Shown here piece after piece: positions 6,028 through 11,614 of a stretch of 11,614 bases of DNA (positions are counted from its first letter, which is position 1; each line of letters opens with the position of its first letter). A model generated the notes under the pieces. It searched no databases and was not told the DNA's origin. It saw only the letters and a list, made by a program, of their open reading frames with translations. Both the position numbers and the translations under genes were made by a program. This DNA comes from Odoribacteraceae bacterium (GTDB lineage: Bacteria; Bacteroidota; Bacteroidia; Bacteroidales; Marinifilaceae), in contig JAIRKS010000175.1 in NCBI GenBank assembly GCA_031259905.1, positions 1-11,614 of the forward strand. Reading direction: 5' to 3'.

Positions 6028-7277
6028 GGGGTCGGTGACGAGTGATAGACGAGCGTGGAGCTGTTGGCGGGGAGGAAGATTTTCCTGGCGATGTCTTTGA
6101 TGTCTCCGGTGGTGAACGGCTCGTACCTGGCGCGTTCGCTGTTGACGAGGTCGACGTCGCCGAGGTATTCGAAGAGGGCGAGGTGGAAGGCTTTCGACTG
6201 GTAGCTGATCTCGCTGCAGGCGAGGCGAAGGTCGATCTTGTTGCGGATCTTTTGTAGTTCTCGTTCGGTGATGCCTTCCCCGGCGAGTTGTTGTATTTCG
6301 TCGATGATGGCTTTTTCGGCTTTTTCGACGGTGATTCCCTTTGCCGGTTTCCCCTGGAGGATGAAGAGGCCGGGATCAACGTCCGCGGTGAGGTAAGCGT
6401 CGATCTCGGAGAAGAGGGGGCGATCCTTGACGAGGTTCGCGTGTAGCCGCGAGGACTCCCCGTTGGCGAGGATGTCCGAGAGGATGTCGCAGGCGTAGAA
6501 GTTACCGGAGACGCGTCCTCCCACGTGAAAGGCGATGCAGATCATGTCGGAGGGGACGGGGATGGGATGGTCGGTGCTTTCGAGGCGTCTTGGTTCTTGT
6601 TGTTCGGGTTCTTCGGGGTATTTTTTTCCCGGCGTGTTCGCGGGAGGGATGTCCCCGAACCAGTGTTTGACGAGTTCGAGCGCGCGGGAGGCGGTGACGT
6701 TCCCGCTGATGGCGACGATGGCGTTATCGGGAGCGTAGTGGGCGCGGGCGAATGTTCTCACCTCGTCGAGGGTAGCGTGTTCGACGTGCGCCGGTTCGAC
6801 CCCGATCGTGTTCCATCGGTAGGGGTGTGTTTTGTAGGCGAGTGGTCGCAATTGCAACCAGAGGTCGCCGTAGGGCCGGTTGAGGTAATGTTGTTTGAAC
6901 TCCTCGACGACGACGTGTTTTTGTATTTCGAGCGAGTGGCGGGTGAGTTTTGGTTTCAGCATCCGGTCGGATTCGAGCCAGAGGGCGGTTTCAATGTTGG
7001 CGGCCGGGAGGATAATGTAATAGTTGGTGTAATCGTTATTTGTAAACGCGTTACTTTCTCCCCCGGCCTGCTGGACGCGGGCATCGAAGTCGTCGACGTG
7101 ACGAGACCCGCCGAACATGAGGTGCTCGAGGAGATGGGCGAGGCCGGTGCGGTGGGGCTGTTCGTCCCGCGCCCCCACCTTGTAGAGGACGTTGACGGAG
7201 ACGAAGGGCGTGCTGCTGTCCGTGTTGCAGACGAGAGTCAGCCCGTTGTCGAGGATATGCCTGGTGTATTGTATCAC
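6024..7277 (-). CDS. M16-family zinc metallopeptidase, catalytic subunit
   Basis: A 417-aa pitrilysin-family zinc peptidase. The inverted zinc motif H48-L-L-E51-H52 is present, with the third ligand probably E127 in VVVEEF, 74 residues after H52, matching the family pattern HxxEH(x74-76)E. Other typical features are GLAHLLEHLMFGGS (45-58), AGGESNAFTNNDYTNYY (72-88) and a degenerate C-terminal M16 half (about 190-410). It lacks a signal peptide and starts directly with the first beta strand (MIQYTRHILDNGL). The start is a GTG (7275-7277) behind an A-rich leader with no Shine-Dalgarno. I see no better ATG nearby, and the N-terminus fits the family. It overlaps the non-catalytic subunit gene by ATGA (6024-6027). 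Such pairs probably degrade peptides, but the substrate is unknown. No own promoter was recognised, so it may be read through from the transporter gene. Confidence 0.92.
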   Translation of the reverse strand: MIQYTRHILDNGLTLVCNTDSSTPFVSVNVLYKVGARDEQPHRTGLAHLLEHLMFGGSRHVDDFDARVQQAGGESNAFTNNDYTNYYIILPAANIETALWLESDRMLKPKLTRHSLEIQKHVVVEEFKQHYLNRPYGDLWLQLRPLAYKTHPYRWNTIGVEPAHVEHATLDEVRTFARAHYAPDNAIVAISGNVTASRALELVKHWFGDIPPANTPGKKYPEEPEQQEPRRLESTDHPIPVPSDMICIAFHVGGRVSGNFYACDILSDILANGESSRLHANLVKDRPLFSEIDAYLTADVDPGLFILQGKPAKGITVEKAEKAIIDEIQQLAGEGITERELQKIRNKIDLRLACSEISYQSKAFHLALFEYLGDVDLVNSERARYEPFTTGDIKDIARKIFLPANSSTLVYHSSPTP

Positions 7278-7308
7278 GTGGATGTTTTTTTTTCGCGTCC
7301 GGGCGTCA

Positions 7309-7344
7309 AGAATCCCTGACGGGATGCCTCCCGTCAGGGATTCT
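7309..7344 (+). terminator. Perfect 16-bp hairpin between MFS and M16 genes
   Basis: AGAATCCCTGACGGGA (7309-7324) and its exact reverse complement (7329-7344) form a 16-bp stem with a TGCC loop. A GTTTTT tract (7345-7350) follows on the plus strand. On the minus strand, where both neighbouring genes lie, the stem is followed by TGACGCC and has no T tract. It sits 21 nt after the MFS stop codon and 31 nt before the peptidase start. It may be a terminator for antisense transcription, an mRNA 3'-end protector, or a weak minus-strand terminator that lets some read-through reach the peptidases. Confidence 0.7.
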
Positions 7345-7364
7345 GTTTTTCCCGGAGCGGGTAT

Positions 7365-8798
7365 TTATTGCTTGATCTTCGGTCGTTCGAGACGGTCTTT
7401 CTTCTGCTTGATGTTCGGCAGTTCCTGCTTGATATTCGGCAGTTCGAGGCCGTATCCTTTTTCCTTGTCCTCGGCTTTCAGGAGAAGCGACACGATGATG
7501 GCCAGTAACCCGAATACCGCGAAGATGAGCATCGGTAGGGTATAGTCATAGTGAGTGACCTTGTTCAGGACACCGTCCTTGAGCACCTCCTCGACGCCCG
7601 TGATACAGTACTTGTCGAGTACCCACCCGATCAGTAGCGGCACGCCCATGAGTCCCCAGTTTTGCACCCAGAAGATAAGCGAGTAGGCGGTACCGAGTTG
7701 TCTCTCCGGGATGATCTTCGGCACGGACGGCCACATGGCCGAGGGCACGAGAGAGAAGGCCACCCCAAGGATAATCATGATGACGGTAGCGATCAACCAG
7801 TGATCGAGCAGCGGCAGCGCGAAGAGGAGATGTATCCCGAGGAGCATGCAAGCGCCGAGGATCATGATGGACGCTCCTTTTCCCTTGCGGTCGTAAAGGT
7901 TACCGAAGAGCGGGGTAAGGATGATCGTGCCGAAGGGGAGTAATCCCGGGATGATGCCGGCGAACACGGGATCGATCCCGTACTTGTGGATCATCAAGTC
8001 CGTGGCGTATTTCAGGAACGGGAAGACGGCGGAATAGAAGAGGACGCAGAGGAACGCGATAAGCCAGAATCCCTTGTTCCGGATGATAAAGAGGATATCG
8101 GCGAAGCGGAAAGGTTCTTCTTTCTTGGCGTCCGCGGGGAGCGATTTCTCCAGCTTGCGGTCCATGACGCAGTAGACGATGAACGCGATCGTGCCGATGC
8201 ACAGGAGGATCAAGGCGATCAGCACGGGGACGGAGAACTTGAACGCGTCGGCGACGGGCAGGGTGATGATCATGGCGAGTCCCGTCCCGATGCGGGCGGT
8301 AGCCATTTCGAGTCCCATTGCCAGTGCGAGTTCCTTTCCCTTGAACCATTTGACGATGATCTTCGACACGGTGATGCCAGTAATCTCGATTCCCACGCCG
8401 AAGATCGCGTAGCCGAGGGCGGCGAGGGCGACTTGCGTTTTCAGTCCCAGGATGGTGCTCCCTTCGGGGAACACGGTCGTGATGGCGTAGTACTTGATGG
8501 CCACGCCGCCGACCATGAGGATGCAGGACATCAGCCCGGTGAAGCGAACGCCCATCTTGTCGAGGATGATCCCGCCGATGATGAGCATGAGGAGGAAGAC
8601 GTTAAACCAGCCGTAAGCGCTGGTAAACACCCCGTACTCCGTGCTGCTCCAGAGCAGCTCCTTTTCGAGCAAGGGTTTCAACGGGGCCATCACGTCAGTG
8701 AGAAAATAGCCACACAGCATCGTGAACGCTACCACGGCGAGCGCTGCCCAGCGGGCGGTTGCCGATTCGCGCAGTGTTTTTTGGAGTTTTTCTACCAT
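7365..8798 (-). CDS. MFS transporter
   Basis: A major facilitator superfamily permease of the inner membrane, 477 aa with about twelve hydrophobic segments between residues 18 and 440. Family marks are the loop 2-3 motif GIILDKMGVRFTG (76-88), its counterpart GNLYDRKGKG (299-308) in the second half, and a charged central loop (213-233). The sequence suggests the anion/organic-acid or MFSD1-like part of the superfamily, but I cannot assign a substrate. The C-terminal cytoplasmic tail is unusual: ELPNIKQ occurs twice in tandem (452-465), and a divergent copy ERPKIKQ ends the protein (471-477). The ATG (8796-8798) lies 26 nt after the glycosyltransferase stop codon, with no promoter or terminator between, so it is probably in the same operon. 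Confidence 0.88.
   Translation of the reverse strand: MVEKLQKTLRESATARWAALAVVAFTMLCGYFLTDVMAPLKPLLEKELLWSSTEYGVFTSAYGWFNVFLLMLIIGGIILDKMGVRFTGLMSCILMVGGVAIKYYAITTVFPEGSTILGLKTQVALAALGYAIFGVGIEITGITVSKIIVKWFKGKELALAMGLEMATARIGTGLAMIITLPVADAFKFSVPVLIALILLCIGTIAFIVYCVMDRKLEKSLPADAKKEEPFRFADILFIIRNKGFWLIAFLCVLFYSAVFPFLKYATDLMIHKYGIDPVFAGIIPGLLPFGTIILTPLFGNLYDRKGKGASIMILGACMLLGIHLLFALPLLDHWLIATVIMIILGVAFSLVPSAMWPSVPKIIPERQLGTAYSLIFWVQNWGLMGVPLLIGWVLDKYCITGVEEVLKDGVLNKVTHYDYTLPMLIFAVFGLLAIIVSLLLKAEDKEKGYGLELPNIKQELPNIKQKKDRLERPKIKQ
7368..7445 (-). repeat. 21-bp tandem repeats in MFS gene tail
   Basis: Two adjacent 21-bp units (7425-7445 and 7404-7424) differ at one base and each encodes ELPNIKQ. 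After a five-codon spacer, a third diverged unit (7368-7388) encodes ERPKIKQ up to the stop codon. The unit keeps the reading frame, so copy number can change without breaking the gene. Confidence 0.85.
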
Positions 8799-8824
8799 TG
8801 TGTTTCGTGTTAGGGGTTAAAGAT

Positions 8825-9772
8825 TCATGTTGTTTTATCGATGTGATAATGATTCCGGTCGTGCGCGTCGCGCGAGATCAGCTCGGCGATGAACCCGGCG
8901 AGGAAAAGCTGCGTCCCGAGGATCATGCAGGCAAGCGCGATATAGAAGTAAGGGTTACTGGCCACCAGCGGCGCCTTGACGTCGTGGATCACGGCGATCC
9001 ACTTCTCCACGCCGATCCACGCGGCGGAGCAGAAGCCGGCGGTGAAGAGGAGCGTGCCGATAGCGCCGAAGAGGTGCATCGGTTTCTTCGAGAAGCGGGT
9101 AATGAAGGTGACGGTGAGCAGGTCGAGGAAGCCGTTGATAAAGCGGTTTAGCCCGAACTTGCTGGCGCCGTACTTGCGCGCCTGGTGCGCGACGGCCAGT
9201 TCGCCGATGCGCGTGAAGCCGGCCTGCTTGACGAGGATGGGGATGTAGCGGTGCATCTCCCCGTAGACCTCGATGTTCTTCACCACGACGTTCCTGTACG
9301 CCTTCAGCCCGCAATTAAAGTCGTGTAACTTCAGGCCGGAGAACCGTCTTGCCGTGGCGTTGAAGAGTCTGGTGGGGATGGTTTTGGAGAGCGGGTCGTG
9401 GCGTTTTTTCTTCCACCCGGAGACGAGGTCGTACTGTTCGTCGGTGATCATCCGGTAGAGGGCGGGTATCTCGTCGGGGGAGTCTTGCAGGTCGGCGTCC
9501 ATCGTGATAACGACGTCGCCGGTAGCCTCCTCGAAGCCGCGGTGGAGGGCGGCGGACTTGCCGTAGTTGCGGCGGAACTTGATCCCGCGGACGTCGCGGT
9601 TACCGCCGGCGAGTTTCTCGATGACGTCCCACGAGCGATCGTTGCTCCCGTCGTCGACGAGGATGATCTCGCGCGTGTACCGGTGTTCGTCCATGACGCG
9701 CGTGATCCACGCGACCAGTTCGGGCAGCGATTCTGCCTCGTTGTAGAGCGGTATGATGACGGAGATGTTCAT
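8825..9772 (-). CDS. Family 2 glycosyltransferase, polyprenyl-phosphate sugar transferase type
   Basis: A membrane-anchored GT-A glycosyltransferase of 315 aa, resembling GtrB, ArnC and dolichol-phosphate mannose synthases. These transfer a sugar from a nucleotide donor to undecaprenyl phosphate at the cytoplasmic face. The catalytic domain starts MNISVIIPLYNEAESL (1-16), then LVDDGSNDRS (39-47), the DxD motif in TMDADLQDSPDEIP (90-103), and the acceptor-loop stretch QARKYGASKFG (197-207). Two C-terminal membrane helices (about 232-256 and 276-299) complete the GtrB-like architecture. The sugar and final glycan cannot be read from sequence. The ATG at 9770-9772 is supported by the standard N-terminus and by the 4-nt ATGA overlap with the DUF4199 gene. 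The open frame continues 136 codons upstream, but that part is antisense-frame shadow inside the DUF4199 gene. DUF4199-GT2 pairs are, to my knowledge, common in Bacteroidales. Confidence 0.93.
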   Translation of the reverse strand: MNISVIIPLYNEAESLPELVAWITRVMDEHRYTREIILVDDGSNDRSWDVIEKLAGGNRDVRGIKFRRNYGKSAALHRGFEEATGDVVITMDADLQDSPDEIPALYRMITDEQYDLVSGWKKKRHDPLSKTIPTRLFNATARRFSGLKLHDFNCGLKAYRNVVVKNIEVYGEMHRYIPILVKQAGFTRIGELAVAHQARKYGASKFGLNRFINGFLDLLTVTFITRFSKKPMHLFGAIGTLLFTAGFCSAAWIGVEKWIAVIHDVKAPLVASNPYFYIALACMILGTQLFLAGFIAELISRDAHDRNHYHIDKTT

Positions 9773-10323
9773 GTTGTTCGGTCCGTGGGGTTCGTGTTCA
9801 CGGGGGGCGGCGGCAGCCCGCGCCGGAGGATGGCCGCGATGACCAGCAGGAAGAACATCCCGTAGAGGATGTCGCGGAAGAACTCGCCGAACGCGACCAG
9901 CCCCGGCGTTAACGTTTCGTCCAGCACCTCCGCCATTGCCTCGTGGAAGGAGGTTTCGCCGTACACCTCTCTCAGTATCATGTTCGAGATGCTCTTGTAC
10001 TCTTCCATCAGCTCCGGCGTCCCCGAGAAGAGCGCGAAGGTGTAGAAGGAGTACAGCGCGGCGGCGAGGAGGAGGATCTTCATTCCCGCCCCGAAGGCGC
10101 GACCGTAGGAGATGAGGCCGTCGAGGCGGTCGTCGCGGTATTTCTTGATGCCCATGAAGCAGCCGACGATGCTCAGGCACGAGATCACGTTATTCAGCCG
10201 CGGGTTCAGCACGTTGCTCTTTCCCGACAGGTCGAAGAGGATGGAGGAGAGGATGAAGCTCCCCCCGACGAGTAACCCGAACATCACGACCGGGTGAAAC
10301 GAGCGATTAGCGGTAGTGTTCAT
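9769..10323 (-). CDS. DUF4199 family membrane protein
   Basis: An integral membrane protein of 184 aa in the Bacteroidota family DUF4199, whose function is unknown. Four hydrophobic segments are visible: about 11-30, 44-60, 72-99 and 150-167. A polar, charged region (101-140) between the third and fourth probably lies outside the membrane. The tail is proline-rich (LPPPPVNTNPT, 170-180). The gene begins with an ATG at 10321-10323 overlapping the glucosaminidase stop by 4 nt and ends in a TGA overlapping the glycosyltransferase ATG by 4 nt. Tight coupling on both sides suggests a role with the glycosyltransferase, for instance as a membrane partner or in lipid-linked sugar handling, but that is inference. 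Confidence 0.85.
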   Translation of the reverse strand: MNTTANRSFHPVVMFGLLVGGSFILSSILFDLSGKSNVLNPRLNNVISCLSIVGCFMGIKKYRDDRLDGLISYGRAFGAGMKILLLAAALYSFYTFALFSGTPELMEEYKSISNMILREVYGETSFHEAMAEVLDETLTPGLVAFGEFFRDILYGMFFLLVIAAILRRGLPPPPVNTNPTDRTT

Positions 10324-11249
10324 GGCCTTGTCGCGTGTTTGTTGTACTTCCTGAGGGAGATCGTCTCGCCCGGCACGAGCGGCTCGCCGGCGTTCAGGCG
10401 ATTGTACTCGAGCACCCGCTGGTACTTCACGCCGTGCATTTGCGAGATCCAGTAGGCGCTCTCGCCCTCCTTCACGCGGTGTTCCGCGTGGGCCTTGTCG
10501 GCCTTCTTTTTCTTCGCCTTCAGGAACACGTTCATGCCGGGACGGATGGAGGTCTCGCGCTTATCGTTATACCCGAGCAGTTTTCTCGTGGAGATATTAA
10601 AGTACGAGGCGATGGCGGCGAACGAGTCTCCCTCGCGCGCCACGATACAGGGGATGCCGTTGACCCTCGTCACGCGCTGGCGATAGTTGACGCGCGCGTC
10701 CCTGGAGCGGTAGGCACGTTTCTCGTCGCGTCCTCCCGTCACCTGCCTGTCGAGCACGTGCAGGCGTTCTTCCTCGATGACGCGGATCAACCGCTCGGCG
10801 TACGCGGGATGTGTAGCGTATCCTGCTTCTTGCAACCCGCGCGCCCATCCCTTGTAGTCCGTCTTTTCCAGGCGGAAGAGGGCCGCGTAGCGCTGCCGGG
10901 AGGCGAGGAAGTTGCCGTGGTCGGTCCACGACGCTTCGGCGGACTTGTACTTCCGGAAGCACTCGTCGGGCTCGTTGTCGTGCTTCTTGATCGTGGCGCC
11001 GTTCCAGTTGTCGTGACATTTGATCCCGAAATGGTTGTTTCCCTTCCGCGCGAGGGTGGACGTGCCGGATCCGGATTCCAGGATTCCCTGGGCCATTTTC
11101 ACGCTGGCGGGGACGCCCGTCCGCTTCATCTCGCGGATGGCGATCTTGCTGTACTTCTGTATGTATTCTCTGCGGGTGTTCTTATTTTCCCCGTTACACG
11201 GGCTGGCCGTCCAGCACGCGAGAAATAACAATACCAAGGCTCTATGCAT
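10320..11249 (-). CDS. Secreted glucosaminidase (GH73) with two LysM domains
   Basis: A peptidoglycan hydrolase expected to cut N-acetylglucosaminyl bonds in the cell wall. The 309-aa protein starts with a signal peptide (hydrophobic 4-17). C12 or C18 might allow lipidation, but neither sits in a convincing lipobox. A GH73/mannosyl-glycoprotein endo-beta-N-acetylglucosaminidase-like domain spans about 28-165, with likely catalytic E58 in AQGILESGSGTS, then NNHFGIKC (71-78), the YKSAEASWTDHGNFL segment (101-115) and AGYATHPAYAERLI (142-155). Two LysM modules for peptidoglycan binding follow, at about 199-245 and 256-301, joined by a lysine-rich linker. ATG at 11247-11249. It is the first gene of a block coupled by ATGA to DUF4199, and a candidate promoter lies 30 nt upstream. 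Likely role: septum or wall remodelling in the periplasm. Confidence 0.93.
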   Translation of the reverse strand: MHRALVLLFLACWTASPCNGENKNTRREYIQKYSKIAIREMKRTGVPASVKMAQGILESGSGTSTLARKGNNHFGIKCHDNWNGATIKKHDNEPDECFRKYKSAEASWTDHGNFLASRQRYAALFRLEKTDYKGWARGLQEAGYATHPAYAERLIRVIEEERLHVLDRQVTGGRDEKRAYRSRDARVNYRQRVTRVNGIPCIVAREGDSFAAIASYFNISTRKLLGYNDKRETSIRPGMNVFLKAKKKKADKAHAEHRVKEGESAYWISQMHGVKYQRVLEYNRLNAGEPLVPGETISLRKYNKHATRP

Positions 11250-11278
11250 ACTCGAATGGGTTAATTATTTTCACGTCG

Positions 11279-11309
11279 TAAATGTAGTAAAAAAATGACA
11301 CGCGGGAAA
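11279..11309 (-). promoter_or_regulatory. Candidate promoter of the glucosaminidase operon
   Basis: On the minus strand TTTC (11309-11306), a 19-nt spacer and TACATTTA (11286-11279) closely resemble the Bacteroidota -33/-7 pattern TTTG / TAnnTTTG, with one mismatch in each box. The predicted transcript would start about 20-25 nt before the ATG at 11249, a normal short leader. Consensus-based only. Confidence 0.45.
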
Positions 11310-11318
11310 CACGGGCAT

Positions 11319-11409
11319 GTCATCCTCCCGGCGACGGCGGCCCTGCCGGCGAGCGCGACAAAAAAAAGGAGGCGGACGGTTGTCCGCGCTCCTTGTTCCT
11401 GGCGTCGAC
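11319..11409 (-). repeat. Inverted intergenic repeat, right copy
   Basis: Minus-strand counterpart of 25-115, starting at the palindromic GTCGAC (11404-11409) and traceable to about CGGGAGGATGACATG (ending 11316-11321). The two copies are in opposite orientation about 11.3 kb apart. The copy sits between the end of the upstream gene and the glucosaminidase promoter, oriented so that its hairpin works on transcripts arriving from the upstream gene. Confidence 0.8.
11360..11394 (-). terminator. Rho-independent terminator in right repeat copy
   Basis: On the minus strand AAGGAG (11394-11389) and GCGGAC (11387-11382) pair with GTCCGC (11377-11372) and CTCCTT (11371-11366). This gives a 12-bp stem with one bulged C and an AACC loop, followed by six further T (11365-11360). 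Compared with the left copy, the upper stem is fully paired. Orientation fits termination of transcripts from the gene ending at 11542. Confidence 0.85.
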
Positions 11410-11454
11410 CTTTACAGGCAACATGATTAGCCGGCACACGCGGGAAAATAAAGA

Positions 11455-11490
11455 ACCGGGGAGATTTCCCTCGCGGTACCGTTCCCCGGT
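11455..11490 (-). terminator. Terminator-like hairpin after the partial gene
   Basis: On the minus strand ACCGGGGA (11490-11483) pairs perfectly with TCCCCGGT (11462-11455) around a 20-base loop, followed by TCTTTATTTT. The T-rich tail supports intrinsic termination, although the loop is large. It lies about 50 nt after the stop codon of the upstream gene and about 60 nt before the repeat's own terminator. Confidence 0.55.
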
Positions 11491-11493
11491 GCA

Positions 11494-11516
11494 CCGCGCG
11501 CTAGGACCGCGCGCGG
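11494..11516. repeat. GC hairpin CCGCGCGC / GCGCGCGG
   Basis: CCGCGCGC (11494-11501) and GCGCGCGG (11509-11516) are exact reverse complements around a seven-base loop, TAGGACC on the plus strand. There is no T tract, so it is not a terminator on its own. It directly precedes, on the minus strand, the terminator-like hairpin at 11455-11490. Confidence 0.7.
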
Positions 11517-11541
11517 CATGAACTAACAATATTCTTTGCTA

Positions 11542-11614
11542 TTACTCGTCGGTCGCCTCGTTGCCCTCGTCGTCCTTGTTGGTGGAGGAAGACTTGCGGC
11601 GGCCTTTCTCCTGG
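11542..11614 (-). CDS. C-terminal end of an unidentified protein (partial)
   Basis: Only the last 23 codons are in the window; the gene continues beyond the right edge. The frame ends in TAA (11542-11544) and reads a hydrophilic tail: QEKGRRKSSST followed by NKDDEGNEATDE. Codon use (AAG, GAC, GAG, GGC, ACC, CGC) fits the neighbouring genes, which is why this frame is preferred over the other two. Such a basic-then-acidic disordered tail is typical of nucleic-acid-associated proteins, but I cannot identify it. Hairpins and the repeat terminator follow, so its transcript probably ends before the glucosaminidase operon. Confidence 0.6.
   Translation of the reverse strand, partial: QEKGRRKSSSTNKDDEGNEATDE

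Noticed and set aside
9773..10180. 136-codon upstream extension of the glycosyltransferase frame
   Set aside because: It is the out-of-frame reading of the DUF4199 gene; the Arg-rich composition is typical of a shadow, and the ATGA overlap fixes the start at 9770-9772.
10335..11228. 297-codon plus-strand open frame opposite the glucosaminidase gene
   Set aside because: Antisense shadow of a GC-rich gene; the product has no recognisable domain, while the minus strand gives a clear signal peptide, GH73 and LysM protein. Long plus-strand frames at 7986-8813, 6525-7319 and 1484-2479 were rejected for the same reason.
11261..11529. Short overlapping minus-strand frames (69 and 77 codons) in the intergenic region
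   Set aside because: They cross the terminator hairpins and repeat; the shared FFVALAG-like peptide in both repeat copies results from the DNA repeat and not from a conserved protein.
1..11614. CRISPR array, transposon ends, phage genes or tRNA genes
   Set aside because: No regularly spaced repeats, transposase, integrase or cloverleaf-like sequence was seen; the end repeats lack any transposase between them and the interior genes are ordinary chromosomal ones.

Overview
The window looks like a core chromosomal segment of a GC-rich member of the Bacteroidota, probably Bacteroidales. Several things point there. Gene starts lack Shine-Dalgarno sequences and instead have A-rich leaders. Promoter candidates resemble the -33/-7 (TTTG / TAnnTTTG) type. 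A DUF4199 membrane protein is coupled to a GtrB-like glycosyltransferase. The sigma-54 activator is short and has no DNA-binding domain. I cannot name the genus. No mobile element, CRISPR array, tRNA or rRNA was seen, and the window shows no clear sign of a new defence or mobile system.

All convincing genes lie on the minus strand, so transcription runs from high to low coordinates. In that order: (1) the C-terminal end of an unidentified gene (11542-11614), followed by an intergenic stretch with three strong hairpins, two of them terminator-like; (2) a secreted glucosaminidase with two LysM domains, a DUF4199 membrane protein and a polyprenyl-phosphate-sugar-type GT2 glycosyltransferase, joined by two 4-nt ATGA overlaps, then an MFS transporter 26 nt further on; (3) after a perfect 16-bp hairpin, two M16 (pitrilysin-family) subunits, one with the HxxEH zinc site and one without, again joined by an ATGA overlap; (4) a 320-nt intergenic region with a candidate promoter, then glnK-amt (PII signal protein and ammonium channel, overlapping by 17 nt) closed by a good intrinsic terminator; (5) a NtrC-like sigma-54 response regulator truncated after its AAA+ domain, then hydF, the GTPase/[4Fe-4S] maturase of [FeFe]-hydrogenase, 9 nt downstream.

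Functionally the window combines envelope work (peptidoglycan hydrolase, lipid-linked sugar transfer, transporter, peptidases), ammonium uptake with its PII regulator, and anaerobic hydrogen metabolism (hydF, so the organism probably makes an [FeFe]-hydrogenase). HydE, HydG and the hydrogenase itself are not in the window.

The most notable structure outside genes is a repeat of about 90 bp found once near each end (25-115 on plus, 11319-11409 on minus), in inverted orientation. Each copy carries a rho-independent terminator hairpin followed by eight T. Other points of interest are the missing HTH and the GAFTSA loop of the response regulator, a PII protein with a shortened T-loop and two changed lysines, and a repetitive C-terminal tail on the MFS protein.
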